Of a stretch of 64,000 nucleotides of DNA, positions 36,375 through 45,663 are shown piece by piece (the first letter of the stretch is position 1; every line of letters begins with the position of its first letter). The notes under the pieces are model-generated. The model saw only the letters and a list, made by a program, of their open reading frames with translations, was not told the origin of the DNA and searched no databases. Source of the stretch: an uncultured Shewanella sp. (GTDB lineage Bacteria > Pseudomonadota > Gammaproteobacteria > Enterobacterales > Shewanellaceae). The translations under genes were made by a program, and so were the position numbers. The stretch spans positions 1-64,000 of the forward strand of contig NZ_CANMUW010000022.1 in NCBI RefSeq assembly GCF_947501225.1, in the 5' to 3' direction.

Positions 36375-37088
36375 TTAGGCCTGCTCTTCCACTTTAGGAC
36401 GAGAAACCATATATAAGCGGAACAGGGCAACGTTGACGAAAAGGCCGATGAAGGCAACGAAGACTTCGACAATCAACTGAAGCGGGAATCCGACGCTTTG
36501 TGCGGCTGCGGAAAACGTGCCACCTATCAAAGAGATCGGGATATAGAGCATCAGAACCAACAAGGTTTTGAATGCGATAGGGCCGCTGAACTTAAAGCTC
36601 CCCTTTATCGCTTCCAGAGGCGTCAGTCGCTCGACAACCACCATAAAGTTCACATAAGCCAATCGGGCGAAAACGTAGATACTGATGACCAGTCCCACCA
36701 GCCATAGCGGACCGAATGCGGCAAAAAGCATAACGGGCGCTAAGATAGCTAAACCGGAGAATACCCCGGCCAGCAGCAGAGGAGGTACGAAACTGAGACT
36801 CGTTTTAAGAATAAGCCCCGTATTCGCATCGTGTCCCTGTGAGCGTATCTCCATGAAGAGGGTTAAAGATGCGATCAACAGAGAAAATACCAGTAACAGC
36901 GCCATCACGGCCGCCATATGCAGCGCACCAAACTGAGGGTTTTCCAGGTCTGCGTTCGCCATCTCCATACCCAACCAAAGTTGGATACCCACCTGAATAA
37001 ATAAAATAGGAACGGTAAGAGCAGCTAACTGACTAATATGATTGCGAAAGAAGTTATATGCTTCGGTAAATATCGCGGACAATGACAT
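36375..37088 (-). CDS. YciC-like integral membrane protein
   Basis: 237 residues from the ATG at 37088 (GGAA 8 bp upstream; an earlier TTG is also open). About six hydrophobic segments and an N-terminal MSLSAIFTEAYNFFRNHISQL that resembles the UPF0259/YciC family. Function of the family is unknown to me. Confidence 0.68.
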   Translation of the reverse strand: MSLSAIFTEAYNFFRNHISQLAALTVPILFIQVGIQLWLGMEMANADLENPQFGALHMAAVMALLLVFSLLIASLTLFMEIRSQGHDANTGLILKTSLSFVPPLLLAGVFSGLAILAPVMLFAAFGPLWLVGLVISIYVFARLAYVNFMVVVERLTPLEAIKGSFKFSGPIAFKTLLVLMLYIPISLIGGTFSAAAQSVGFPLQLIVEVFVAFIGLFVNVALFRLYMVSRPKVEEQA

Positions 37089-37269
37089 GCGCGTTTCCAA
37101 TTAATAAATTAAATAAGACAATAGGGCCAATAGAATACCCAAGTTTCATATTTTTTGCACAGAAGAAATGGACATTTGGTGAGCTATCTATCGTAAAAAA
37201 GCTGCAATGTTTTTGTTAAAAAAGCTAGAATACTCGCAATATTCGGATTAATTCACCACCGGAAGGCTA

Positions 37270-37791
37270 ATGATGAAACTATCTGCTGTGACAGGCGTAC
37301 TACTCGGCACACTAATGATAAGCTCACCTGCAACGGCAGGTTGGTTTGACTCTCTGACATCAAAAGAGGAGACGAAGCCTCAGGTCATTCAAACCCAGAA
37401 TAACGATCTTGTTGGCAGTGTGATGTCACAACTCGGGCTCAACCAGGCTCAGGCTGAGGGTGGTTTGGGAAGCTTATTCTCTCTGGCACAATCGACCCTG
37501 GGCAGTGATGATTTCGGCCCTATTGCCGGCGCCATTCCAAACATGGACAGCCTGCTCTCTGCGGCTCCGGTTCTCGATGGTGACTCTGGTCTCTCCGGAC
37601 TTCTTTCTCAAGCCGGCGATCTGGGAGCATCGCTGCAAGGCGGTGCACAGATCTATGACGCCTTCGAGAAGCTTGGGATCTCAAAGGAGCTGGCGGTTCC
37701 TATGATAGAGATTGTCAAAGGTTATCTGGATGCCAACGCCGAAAGTGGCACCACAGATCTACTGATACAGGGGTTAGGCGCCATCCTATAA
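37270..37791 (+). CDS. DUF2780-like exported protein
   Basis: 173 residues with a signal peptide (cut near ATA-GW). The mature part has the Leu/Gly/Asp-rich repeats of DUF2780 (GLGSLFSLAQSTL, MDSLLSAAPVLDG). Predicted periplasmic; function unknown. ATG at 37270 or 37273. Confidence 0.7.
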   Translation: MMKLSAVTGVLLGTLMISSPATAGWFDSLTSKEETKPQVIQTQNNDLVGSVMSQLGLNQAQAEGGLGSLFSLAQSTLGSDDFGPIAGAIPNMDSLLSAAPVLDGDSGLSGLLSQAGDLGASLQGGAQIYDAFEKLGISKELAVPMIEIVKGYLDANAESGTTDLLIQGLGAIL

Positions 37792-37903
37792 CCTCTTCGG
37801 AGTTCACTTTTCAGCTGTCATCATCAGGTAAAGTGAACTCTTCCCCCTTCTGCGACTCTAACCTTGTATGCTTTAACTGAAGATTATTAACGGTAACCTA
37901 CTC

Positions 37904-38356
37904 ATGATCGCGAAATTAAAAAAGTTTCTGAGCTCTCACTCGCAAGCCGTGTCGCCGGAAGAGCAAGCTCGTCAGCTTAATTTGGCCGCGGTGAGTTTAC
38001 TGTTAGAGGTCGTATTTGCCGATGAGACACTATCAGACGAGGAGGCTAAGCTACTGCCGGCACTGTTAACCTCGGCGCTGTCGTTGACTCAAGCCGAGGC
38101 TGAGGAGCTGATAGAGGAGGCGAAAAAGATACAGGGAAGCTCGACTTCACTGTATGAGTTCACCAGTGAGATCAACAGGCAGTGCAGCATAGAGCAGAAA
38201 CAGAAACTAATCCTGGCCATGTGGAAGCTCGCCTACGCCGACGGTCAGCTATGTCGATATGAAGATCAGATCATTCGCCGCACATCAGACCTGCTTCACC
38301 TTAAGCATAGCGAACTCATTCAGATGCGTAATCTGGCCATAGAGAGCCAGCGCTGA
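37904..38356 (+). CDS. TerB-like cytoplasmic protein (COG4103 type)
   Basis: 150 residues, all helical, with the TerB-type acidic pattern (VVFADETLSDEEAKLLPALL and LAYADGQLCRYEDQIIRRTSDLL). No tellurite operon is nearby, so the fold, not resistance, is what the sequence supports. Confidence 0.75.
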   Translation: MIAKLKKFLSSHSQAVSPEEQARQLNLAAVSLLLEVVFADETLSDEEAKLLPALLTSALSLTQAEAEELIEEAKKIQGSSTSLYEFTSEINRQCSIEQKQKLILAMWKLAYADGQLCRYEDQIIRRTSDLLHLKHSELIQMRNLAIESQR

Positions 38357-38398
38357 ACACTCCCCCTCCCGTTTAACCGGTCTCAGATTCATCCTGGT

Positions 38399-39169
38399 TC
38401 AGTGGAGCTGCGGCTTTGTAAATTTCAACATGTAACGGCTCGTCTTGCCCCTGATAGCCTTATCGAATACTGAGATGGTAAGAGGATCAGCCTCATTCTT
38501 CAGAATTTCGGCGCTATCGGTCAGTATAAAGCCCGCCTGAGTCATCTTTTTAATAACGTGTTCTGATGATAATCGATGAAACGCTTGTGCCGTCTCCAGA
38601 CCGGTTCCGGGCATAGCATCATGATCGATTATCGCCACTATTCCTCCCGGTTTCAGGCTATGAAACAGCTTGGCGATCAATTTCTCATCATCTATCTCCG
38701 GCCAGGTTTCATCGCGGTAATAGATGTCATGGAAACCCAGAATATAAAACACCCTGTCGAAATAGCCGGCTGCCAAATCAAGGTCATTGGCCTCACTCAA
38801 CAGAGTCGTCACATTAGGCAGTCTGGTGGCATAACGCCGCTCATCGAGATCTTCCTTAGCGAAAGGGAGGTAGGCTTGGTTGTTGTGAGCGATCACTTTC
38901 CCCTTAGGCCCGACAACATAGGAGATAAGTTCAGAATAGTAACCACCTCCGGAAAAGAGATCTAATATGGTTTGCCCCTGCTCTATCTCAAAGAAGGCCA
39001 ACACCTCTTTGGGGTGACGAGTCGCATCTCTTTTAATATCCCGTTCCAGACGGGATTGAGACTGAACCGCAAGGTGGTAGATGTCGTAGGTTAACGCCTG
39101 ACGGGCCGACGAAGCCGAGCTGAAACCAAGCAGTGAAAGCGTAAATAAAATCCCTTTAATTAACTTCAT
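38399..39169 (-). CDS. Exported class I methyltransferase-like protein
   Basis: 256 residues from the ATG at 39169, which follows GGGAG by 6 bp and starts the signal peptide MKLIKGILFTLSLLGFSSA. A SAM-binding core is visible: ILDLFSGGGYYSELI (motif I) and FDRVFYILGFHDIYY. A secreted methyltransferase-like fold is unusual, since SAM is cytoplasmic; it may be exported in an inactive or folded state. Substrate unknown. Confidence 0.75.
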   Translation of the reverse strand: MKLIKGILFTLSLLGFSSASSARQALTYDIYHLAVQSQSRLERDIKRDATRHPKEVLAFFEIEQGQTILDLFSGGGYYSELISYVVGPKGKVIAHNNQAYLPFAKEDLDERRYATRLPNVTTLLSEANDLDLAAGYFDRVFYILGFHDIYYRDETWPEIDDEKLIAKLFHSLKPGGIVAIIDHDAMPGTGLETAQAFHRLSSEHVIKKMTQAGFILTDSAEILKNEADPLTISVFDKAIRGKTSRYMLKFTKPQLH

Positions 39170-39312
39170 TTGAGCTCCCTTCAAAATAATATCTTTAAAA
39201 TGATAGCCCTAACTCATAGGGCTAAGATGAACTATTTGTAAGAAATTAATTCGATATGCCTGTGAAGCTGCAAGGTGACTATTCAGGATATATACAGCCA
39301 CCAAGGGTGGCA

Positions 39313-40578
39313 CTAGCTCATTGAGACGATCTCGTTACGGGCAAGGTGTAGCTTTTGCCACCAAAGCAGTGGCGCCAACAGCAGGATCAGAACGATGGCA
39401 TATAACATGCTCTCAGCGAGAGCGACGCCTAACATGACGCAAAAAACGCTACTTAGGCACACCAAGGGCAGATACTTTTTGCTCAACAGCTTAGCTGCGG
39501 CAAGCATGGAGGCCAGATAGATGATAACAAACACGCCATTACTCCAGGCAATAAGGTGCTCAAGCTCCTGGCCGGAGATATGAGTCAGCACTATCACGCA
39601 AGCCATAGCCAACAGTACCGCACTAAGTGACCTTACCGGTACACTATGGGAGTTTAATGAATCGAAATAACGCGGCAATATTCCCTCCCGGCTAAAACTC
39701 CAGATGAGCCGGGACACGCTCGCCGTGTACACGTTTACGGTGGCCAAGCCTCCGGCAATGCCAAGAACACCGATAACCTCTGCGCCAAACCCTCCGAGAA
39801 GAGTATCGAAAGCACTCACCATAGCCAGCCCAGATTCAGGTTCAGATGATGTCAACAAGAGCAGTGCGCTGCAGGCAATGTACACCAACCCCACCAGCAC
39901 TGTGCCGATCATCATCGCCGGGATCATATCTTTACCGGGATCCTTAAAATCGTTAGCCAGGTGTGTCATGGCCTCAACCCCCAGGAAGCTCCAGAAGGCT
40001 ATCCCTGCGGCAGCCAGTACCATGGTCGAGTCGGTCGAGCTCCCTGAGACAAAATCCCCGAGCTTGCCGATATTCATCCCTCCGGCACCACACATCAGTA
40101 CTACGACACTTACAATCGCCAAGGTTAAGGCAAACTGTAGCTTGGCCGATATATGGATGCCTCTGAAATTAAGCAGAAAAAGCAGGACTAGCAGCCCCAT
40201 CTCAGCCCCTAGTTGACCCCAACCGGACAGAGGAACAAGCGCATTTACAAATTGGAAGGTCATTAATATGGCAGCAGGTGCACCCAGAGGCACGACCAAC
40301 AGAAAAATGAGACCTATGGTCCGTCCCGCCGTTCGCCCAAATGCTTTCTCCACAAAGTAGGCCGGACCCGCTGCATGGGGAAACACACTCGCGAGTCGAC
40401 CAAAAACGAGTGTCACCGGAATAATCGCCAAAGTCAGCAGCAACCAGGCAAGCAAGGCCCCGCTGCCTGCGGTAGCGATTGTCATCTGTGGAAGAATAAA
40501 AACGCCGGTTCCCAACAAAGTGGTGGCCATCAGACCTGCGCCCTGCCAGCGCCCTATAGTGCCTTTTATATGATTCAT
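39313..40578 (-). CDS. yjeH: Amino-acid exporter YjeH (APC family)
   Basis: 421 residues with about 11-12 hydrophobic segments. GAGLMATTLLGTGVFILPQM near the N-terminus and the PHAAGPAYFVEKAFG segment match YjeH, which exports methionine and branched-chain amino acids. It is divergent from an Lrp-type regulator with paired 12-bp direct repeats between them, the usual layout for Lrp-controlled exporters. Confidence 0.85.
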   Translation of the reverse strand: MNHIKGTIGRWQGAGLMATTLLGTGVFILPQMTIATAGSGALLAWLLLTLAIIPVTLVFGRLASVFPHAAGPAYFVEKAFGRTAGRTIGLIFLLVVPLGAPAAILMTFQFVNALVPLSGWGQLGAEMGLLVLLFLLNFRGIHISAKLQFALTLAIVSVVVLMCGAGGMNIGKLGDFVSGSSTDSTMVLAAAGIAFWSFLGVEAMTHLANDFKDPGKDMIPAMMIGTVLVGLVYIACSALLLLTSSEPESGLAMVSAFDTLLGGFGAEVIGVLGIAGGLATVNVYTASVSRLIWSFSREGILPRYFDSLNSHSVPVRSLSAVLLAMACVIVLTHISGQELEHLIAWSNGVFVIIYLASMLAAAKLLSKKYLPLVCLSSVFCVMLGVALAESMLYAIVLILLLAPLLWWQKLHLARNEIVSMS

Positions 40579-40672
40579 TTGTACTACTACAGTGATATTG
40601 ATAGCCTAAGTATAAATGTTAACAAACATACAAGCTGCCGTTGTTAACCCGCACAAACACAGCATGAACCGC

Positions 40673-40714
40673 CATAATGTCGGCAATAGACACCAATACC
40701 ATCATAATGTCGGC
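40673..40714. promoter_or_regulatory. Paired 12-bp direct repeat, candidate Lrp-type operator
   Basis: CATAATGTCGGC occurs at 40673-40684 and again at 40703-40714, exactly 30 bp apart, about three helical turns. It lies between yjeH and the Lrp-type gene, 37-78 bp before the proposed start of the latter. Confidence 0.5.
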
Positions 40715-40750
40715 CAACAATATTGTCACCACGAGAATGGGGAACAGATC

Positions 40751-41188
40751 TTGGACAAATTAGATAAATTTGATAACGCGATCATCGCAGAGCTCAGACA
40801 AAATGCCCGACAAAGCATCTCTCATATCGCCGATGCCGTCAGCCTGTCACGCTCTGCAGTTTCCGAGCGGATAAAAAAAATGGAGCATAACGGCGTGATC
40901 AGGGGCTACCAGGTTCTGCTCAGTGAGTCTCAAAAAGAGGGGGTATCGGCCTACTTCGAGATTCAGCACCAGTGTCCCAGATGCGCCGACGTAGTACATG
41001 TGTTTCAGAACATTCCCGAAGTCGTGACCTGCCGCGGCATTACCGGCGATATGGATCTACTTGTCTATGTGCAGGCAAGTTCGATGAGAAGGCTACATGA
41101 GATACGTGAATATATCGATGCACAGACTGATATCATCAAGATAAAAACCCACGTAGTACTCAGCGAATGGATAGATAATCAAGGCTGA
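40751..41188 (+). CDS. Lrp/AsnC-family regulator
   Basis: 145 residues from the TTG at 40751, which has GGGGAA 6 bp upstream and starts LDKLDKFDNAIIAELRQNARQS, the normal Lrp N-terminus; a longer frame from 40616 would add a His-rich unrelated extension. HTH and RAM ligand domain are complete. Likely controls divergent yjeH in response to amino acids. Confidence 0.82.
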   Translation: MDKLDKFDNAIIAELRQNARQSISHIADAVSLSRSAVSERIKKMEHNGVIRGYQVLLSESQKEGVSAYFEIQHQCPRCADVVHVFQNIPEVVTCRGITGDMDLLVYVQASSMRRLHEIREYIDAQTDIIKIKTHVVLSEWIDNQG

Positions 41189-41196
41189 GAATCAAA

Positions 41197-41673
41197 TTAA
41201 CGCCCCATATTACTCTGCTGTTCTCGTCTTTGCAGATATAGATGATCCAATTGAGACGATGCGATAAGCACCTGCTTTATTTTATTGCCAAGCTCAATAT
41301 CACCTTCCGACTGAACTTGTTTTTTTTCTTCAGTTACAGATCCTGATTCAAGCTTCGCCGCATAATGTTGAGCCAGTCGCAGAATAAGATGCTCGGCCTG
41401 ATTTAAAGTGCCGTGCTGAACCTCTTTGATAAACAGCAGATGAAAACTATCGAACAGCAGGTCAAACAGCAGTGCATCGTCGAGTGAGGTCAGGGTAAAA
41501 CGCTCATCTCCCTCCCGATAGCTCAACGCGGCGACAAGGTTTACCACGGTAGTCATGTTAGTGGCACCGGTGAACAGCTCGCACACCTCGATATCCTGAC
41601 TTAAATAACCCTGCAGCAGGTAAGCACACTCGGCTTTTGCATGCTGCTGCCCAAATGCCTTAATCACACCCAT
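41197..41673 (-). CDS. dmsH: DmsH-type accessory protein
   Basis: 158 residues, cytoplasmic, no recognisable domain. It is the last gene of the dms operon, where S. oneidensis has the uncharacterised dmsH; assigned by position. It may assist assembly. Gap to dmsG is 10 bp. Confidence 0.6.
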   Translation of the reverse strand: MGVIKAFGQQHAKAECAYLLQGYLSQDIEVCELFTGATNMTTVVNLVAALSYREGDERFTLTSLDDALLFDLLFDSFHLLFIKEVQHGTLNQAEHLILRLAQHYAAKLESGSVTEEKKQVQSEGDIELGNKIKQVLIASSQLDHLYLQRREQQSNMGR

Positions 41674-41683
41674 CTCAACCTCT

Positions 41684-42343
41684 TTATCGGTATAAACGCA
41701 CCGGCATTGGGATCACCTGAAAAACCTCTGCCAGTACCGTCTGAAAATCCAGTGCCAGATGAGCAATACCACGATAGAAATCGGTTTGAGAATGTTCGAT
41801 GGCAAGTTCGAAGCAGCGGTGGGACCAGGGCAACATATGATGCTGCAGTAGCACACTCACTGTTCTACGAACGGACTCATCATCGGGATTTACGACTAAC
41901 AAGCCCAGAAGCTGGTCTATCACACCAAAAAACAGGGCGATGTGGTCCTGAGGCTGATTATACTCCAACTCAAAATCGATCCCTTGCTGCTTATAGAAGG
42001 CTAACAACTCGAGTGTGGACTTGTCATTGAGTAGCAGCTCCTCTCCCAGATACACCGAACCCCAAGGCATGGCTTTGGGCTCTTCGGGACCGAAAAACAG
42101 CTGACCATAATCGAGTTTCAACTCATCGAGCCGTTCAGCCGAATACTCTGACAGATATTGACTCAGTGCCGCTCTTCCCGTTTGGTTGGCACTCGATTGA
42201 CCGAACCCAGGCCAGGTCTCTGCGACGTCAAATTGCTTAAAGCTATTTAATAACTCATCGGTTGGGTAGCTGAGTAAAGTGTTATGCAGAATACGTGCAA
42301 CGCCTTGACCGGCTTGAAAATCGAATGTGTTGATTGATGGCAT
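41684..42343 (-). CDS. dmsG: TorD-family chaperone DmsG
   Basis: 219 residues from the ATG at 42343 (a TTG at 42397 would extend it without similarity). All-helical TorD/DmsD-type protein with LDYGQLFFGPEEPKAMPWGSVYL (family E-P-x-x-P segment) and LLNDKSTLELLAFYKQQG. It binds the Tat signal of DmsA and inserts the Mo cofactor. A strong hairpin sits between it and dmsB. Confidence 0.83.
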   Translation of the reverse strand: MPSINTFDFQAGQGVARILHNTLLSYPTDELLNSFKQFDVAETWPGFGQSSANQTGRAALSQYLSEYSAERLDELKLDYGQLFFGPEEPKAMPWGSVYLGEELLLNDKSTLELLAFYKQQGIDFELEYNQPQDHIALFFGVIDQLLGLLVVNPDDESVRRTVSVLLQHHMLPWSHRCFELAIEHSQTDFYRGIAHLALDFQTVLAEVFQVIPMPVRLYR

Positions 42344-42366
42344 AATAGACCCAATATACAGATTAA

Positions 42367-42385
42367 AGGCGCCCGGTGGGCGCCT
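42367..42385 (-). terminator. Intra-operon hairpin between dmsB and dmsG
   Basis: AGGCGCCC/GGGCGCCT, a perfect 8-bp GC-rich stem with a 3-base loop, followed on the minus strand by TTTAAT. It is likely to reduce transcription of dmsGH relative to dmsEFAB. Confidence 0.7.
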
Positions 42386-42419
42386 GATACGGTTCAACCA
42401 TGTATGAACCGGCTTAAAA

Positions 42420-43097
42420 TTAAACTTCTGACAAGTTTAAGATCTGTCCTTCGCCACTACCCGCCGGACGGCCGTTGACATTAGCCTTGATGATCAGGTT
42501 AGGAGAGGTGATTGAAGGTGATGGCAGCGGAGCAATATGACCGTCTCCATCACCATATTTAGCGCGCAGGTTATCCATAGTATCGAAGTCCAATGCACGT
42601 AGCGGACAAGACTCGACACATACAGGCTTACGACCCTCTGCGATGCGCTCAAAACAGCCGTCACACTTAGTCATCACCTTACGCTCGCGATCAATCTGCG
42701 GCGCATCATAAGGACAAGCTCGTGCACAGCTCTCACAACCGATACACAGCTCTTGAGCCACGTGAACCAGACCATCTTCACGACGCTTATGCATGGCCCC
42801 TGTAGGGCAGGCTTTAACGCATACCGGCTCAGAGCAGTGGTTACAGCCGATAGACATGTAATAAGCAAATACATTTTGCTCAAAACAGCCGTTGTTACCC
42901 TTGGTCCACTCCCCGCCACCATACTCATACACGCGGCGCCAGGTTACCCCCTCCAAAGCAGGTAGAGCATTCCCCTCCGGATTGCTGTTATTGCGAATTT
43001 TGTTGCTTTGACGGTCTTTGCAAGACACATGACACGCCTTACAACCACTGCATTTAGTGCTGTCTACATAAAAACCATATTGAGTCGGTTGAGTCAT
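42420..43097 (-). CDS. dmsB: DMSO reductase iron-sulfur subunit DmsB
   Basis: 225 residues with four ferredoxin-type Cys clusters: CSGCKACHVSCKD, CNHCSEPVCVKACP, CIGCESCARACP and CDGCFERIAEG...CVESCP. They wire electrons to DmsA. No membrane anchor subunit is present, as expected for the Mtr-linked type. Confidence 0.92.
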   Translation of the reverse strand: MTQPTQYGFYVDSTKCSGCKACHVSCKDRQSNKIRNNSNPEGNALPALEGVTWRRVYEYGGGEWTKGNNGCFEQNVFAYYMSIGCNHCSEPVCVKACPTGAMHKRREDGLVHVAQELCIGCESCARACPYDAPQIDRERKVMTKCDGCFERIAEGRKPVCVESCPLRALDFDTMDNLRAKYGDGDGHIAPLPSPSITSPNLIIKANVNGRPAGSGEGQILNLSEV

Positions 43098-43111
43098 AAT
43101 TAACTACTCTC

Positions 43112-45640
43112 TTAAATCTTTTTAATTGCAACACGGTTAGTGTGCTGTGGATTACCTTTAGCGACAGGGCTCGGCTGATAACGGGTTAGTGTGTTGATCG
43201 CACCACCTTCATCTATGATATGACCCGTGCTGCCAACTGTGTTTCCAGGCTTAAACCAGGCCCCCTGACCCAACGCAAACACGCCAGGCGCGACACGTGG
43301 AGTGATGCGCACCTTAACGGCAACCGAACCACGCTCGTTATACATCTCAATCTTATCGCCGGAGCTCAGATCGTTCTCTGCCGCATCCATAGGGTTAACC
43401 CATACGGCGTCTTCTACCGCCTCACGTAGCCAGGGCACGTTGTGATAGCTTGAGTGAGTGCGTCCCTTAGTGTGATAACCCGCTAACTGAATTGGGAAAT
43501 CGGTGCTGGTGTCTTCATCTTCATAGCCATCCCAGGTCACTGTGTACTGAGGAATAGCCGTGATGGTGTCACCCTTAATCTTGGTAGGGTTGTCGACACT
43601 GTTTTCCTGATCCCAGTTAGTCGCGCGCCATGCAAGCTCGGCTGAGTAGATCTCAATCTTGCCACTTGGGGTCGACAGGGGTTTCCCACCCTTGATATAG
43701 CTTTCCAGGGCAACATGGTTATCGTTCATGTTTTTACGGAAGAAACCGACCTTCTGCGCCTCTTTATAGGTCGCCGGGAATGCAGGCACAACACCTAAGT
43801 TGTTGCTGTTGTCTTTCGTCTTCTGGTACAGCTCTTCCAGCCACTGCTCCTCGGTCTTACCTTCGGTAAATTCGGCTTCACACCCCATATACCTGGCAAT
43901 CAGCGCCGCGGCCTCGTACATAGACTTACAGTCCCACATAGGCTCAATCGCAGACTTCATCGCGGTGATATAACCCATTGCCCCCGAGGCGTAGCTGTCG
44001 TTAACCAGGTCATTTGACTCTAACCAGCTGGTATCGGGCAGGATGATATCGGCAAACTTAGCCCCCGGCGTCATCCAGCAGTCACAGCTGACAATCAGCT
44101 CCACACCTGTCTCATCTTCTAAGATCTTAGCCGTGTTGTTGATCTCGGCGTGCTGGTTCAGCAAGGAACTGTCTGACGCAGAGATGATGACCTTGATATT
44201 GGTACCCAGTGGCGTATCCAGACCATCTGTACCGCGTACACCATGACTGCGAGCAGTCATATTCTTGCCGTTATGGATCGCTTCAGACCAGGTAAAGAAT
44301 GAGATGCTCTCTTTAACCGGATTACTGCCCGTTGGAATACCGGCGCGCGACATGCTGCTCATATATGGCAGCTCACCATTCGATGAACCAAGCGTACCCA
44401 GCTTGGCCGTTAATACAGACAGCATGTAGAGGGCGCGCATACTCTGCTCACCATTGGCTTGACGGTTAACACCCGCGCCCACAACGATATAAGGTTTTTC
44501 TGATGCCATCAGATCATCGGCAATCAGCTTGAGCTGCGTAGCCGGAATACCGGTGATCTTTTCTGCCCACTCAGGTGTCTTCAGCGGCTGATCGGCATAG
44601 ATACCCTGACTTAAGATGTAATCACGGTAGTTTTCCTCCGGCTTCATCACCTTAGCGTATTCCTGCTTGGTGGCATCGCCACTGGCGGCAAACAGCTCTT
44701 TCTGCGCTGAGATAGAGGCTGCATCGAAACCGACGGCATACTTGTTGATGAAGTTAAGGGAGTTCTGATCGACCCAACCGGAACTTATCATCAGATAAGC
44801 GATGGCTTCGGCAAAGGCCGCATCGGTTCCGGGACGGATTGGCAACCACTTAGACTCCTTGCCTAACATAGAGTCGGTGTAACGAGGATCGACCATCACC
44901 ACTTTCAAGCCGTTACTCTTTTGCAGCGCCTTGAGGTAGTCATAACCTTCGCCTGAACCCGACTGACGAATTTCGCTGGGGTTATATGCCACGCCCAGCA
45001 GGAAGTCACTGTTTGCCAGGGTCACCGTCGATGAGCCCGAAGTACTGCCGGTACCGAATGTATGCTTTGCCGCTTCCATCTGCTGCGCCCAGGAGTAGTT
45101 GCCATAGGCATTGAGGCAGCCGCCGTTTAAGTTAAACAGGCGATTAAAGCAGGCATTAGATGCGAAACCATAGTAAGCGCCCGAGCCGTAGCTGCGGAAG
45201 ATAGCCTTATTACCATGTTCGGCGATCACAGAGGTCAGCTTAGTGCCGATAGTCTTGGCCGCTTCATCCCAGCTGATAGGAACAAACTTTCCTTCACCAC
45301 GCTTACCGACACGCTTCATCGGTGTTTTTAAGCGATCCACGGCATAAGTTCGCTGGCGCAGTGAGCGACCGCGGGCACAGGCACGCACCTGGTAGACATC
45401 ATCACCATCGGTAACGTCATGATCGGTTTCGACGCGGGTGATGACACCGTCTCGGCTAAACACCTTAACCGGGCAGTTTGAACCACAGTTTACCAGGCAA
45501 GATGACCAGGTGATCTGCTCTTCACCTACAGGCGGCTTCGGCGGCACAACATTGGCGTCATCTGAACTGGTTTTACAACCTGTTACGCTTGCTGCACAAC
45601 CCATGGCTGCACTCATTTTTAAGAAACTTCTACGTTCCAT
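43112..45640 (-). CDS. dmsA: Outer-membrane DMSO reductase molybdoenzyme DmsA
   Basis: 842 residues. The N-terminus combines a Tat-type RRSFLKM (residues 3-9) with a lipobox Cys at position 22 (ASVTGC), as for exported, lipid-anchored DmsA. The 4Fe-4S ligands are C48, C52, C56 and C88. Ser183 in GNYSWAQ aligns with the Mo-ligand Ser in GDYSSAQ of E. coli DmsA. The enzyme reduces DMSO to DMS. It sits in the order EFABGH and would take electrons from DmsE through the DmsF pore. Confidence 0.92.
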   Translation of the reverse strand: MERRSFLKMSAAMGCAASVTGCKTSSDDANVVPPKPPVGEEQITWSSCLVNCGSNCPVKVFSRDGVITRVETDHDVTDGDDVYQVRACARGRSLRQRTYAVDRLKTPMKRVGKRGEGKFVPISWDEAAKTIGTKLTSVIAEHGNKAIFRSYGSGAYYGFASNACFNRLFNLNGGCLNAYGNYSWAQQMEAAKHTFGTGSTSGSSTVTLANSDFLLGVAYNPSEIRQSGSGEGYDYLKALQKSNGLKVVMVDPRYTDSMLGKESKWLPIRPGTDAAFAEAIAYLMISSGWVDQNSLNFINKYAVGFDAASISAQKELFAASGDATKQEYAKVMKPEENYRDYILSQGIYADQPLKTPEWAEKITGIPATQLKLIADDLMASEKPYIVVGAGVNRQANGEQSMRALYMLSVLTAKLGTLGSSNGELPYMSSMSRAGIPTGSNPVKESISFFTWSEAIHNGKNMTARSHGVRGTDGLDTPLGTNIKVIISASDSSLLNQHAEINNTAKILEDETGVELIVSCDCWMTPGAKFADIILPDTSWLESNDLVNDSYASGAMGYITAMKSAIEPMWDCKSMYEAAALIARYMGCEAEFTEGKTEEQWLEELYQKTKDNSNNLGVVPAFPATYKEAQKVGFFRKNMNDNHVALESYIKGGKPLSTPSGKIEIYSAELAWRATNWDQENSVDNPTKIKGDTITAIPQYTVTWDGYEDEDTSTDFPIQLAGYHTKGRTHSSYHNVPWLREAVEDAVWVNPMDAAENDLSSGDKIEMYNERGSVAVKVRITPRVAPGVFALGQGAWFKPGNTVGSTGHIIDEGGAINTLTRYQPSPVAKGNPQHTNRVAIKKI

Positions 45641-45663
45641 TAATATTTCCTCTTACGATTGCT

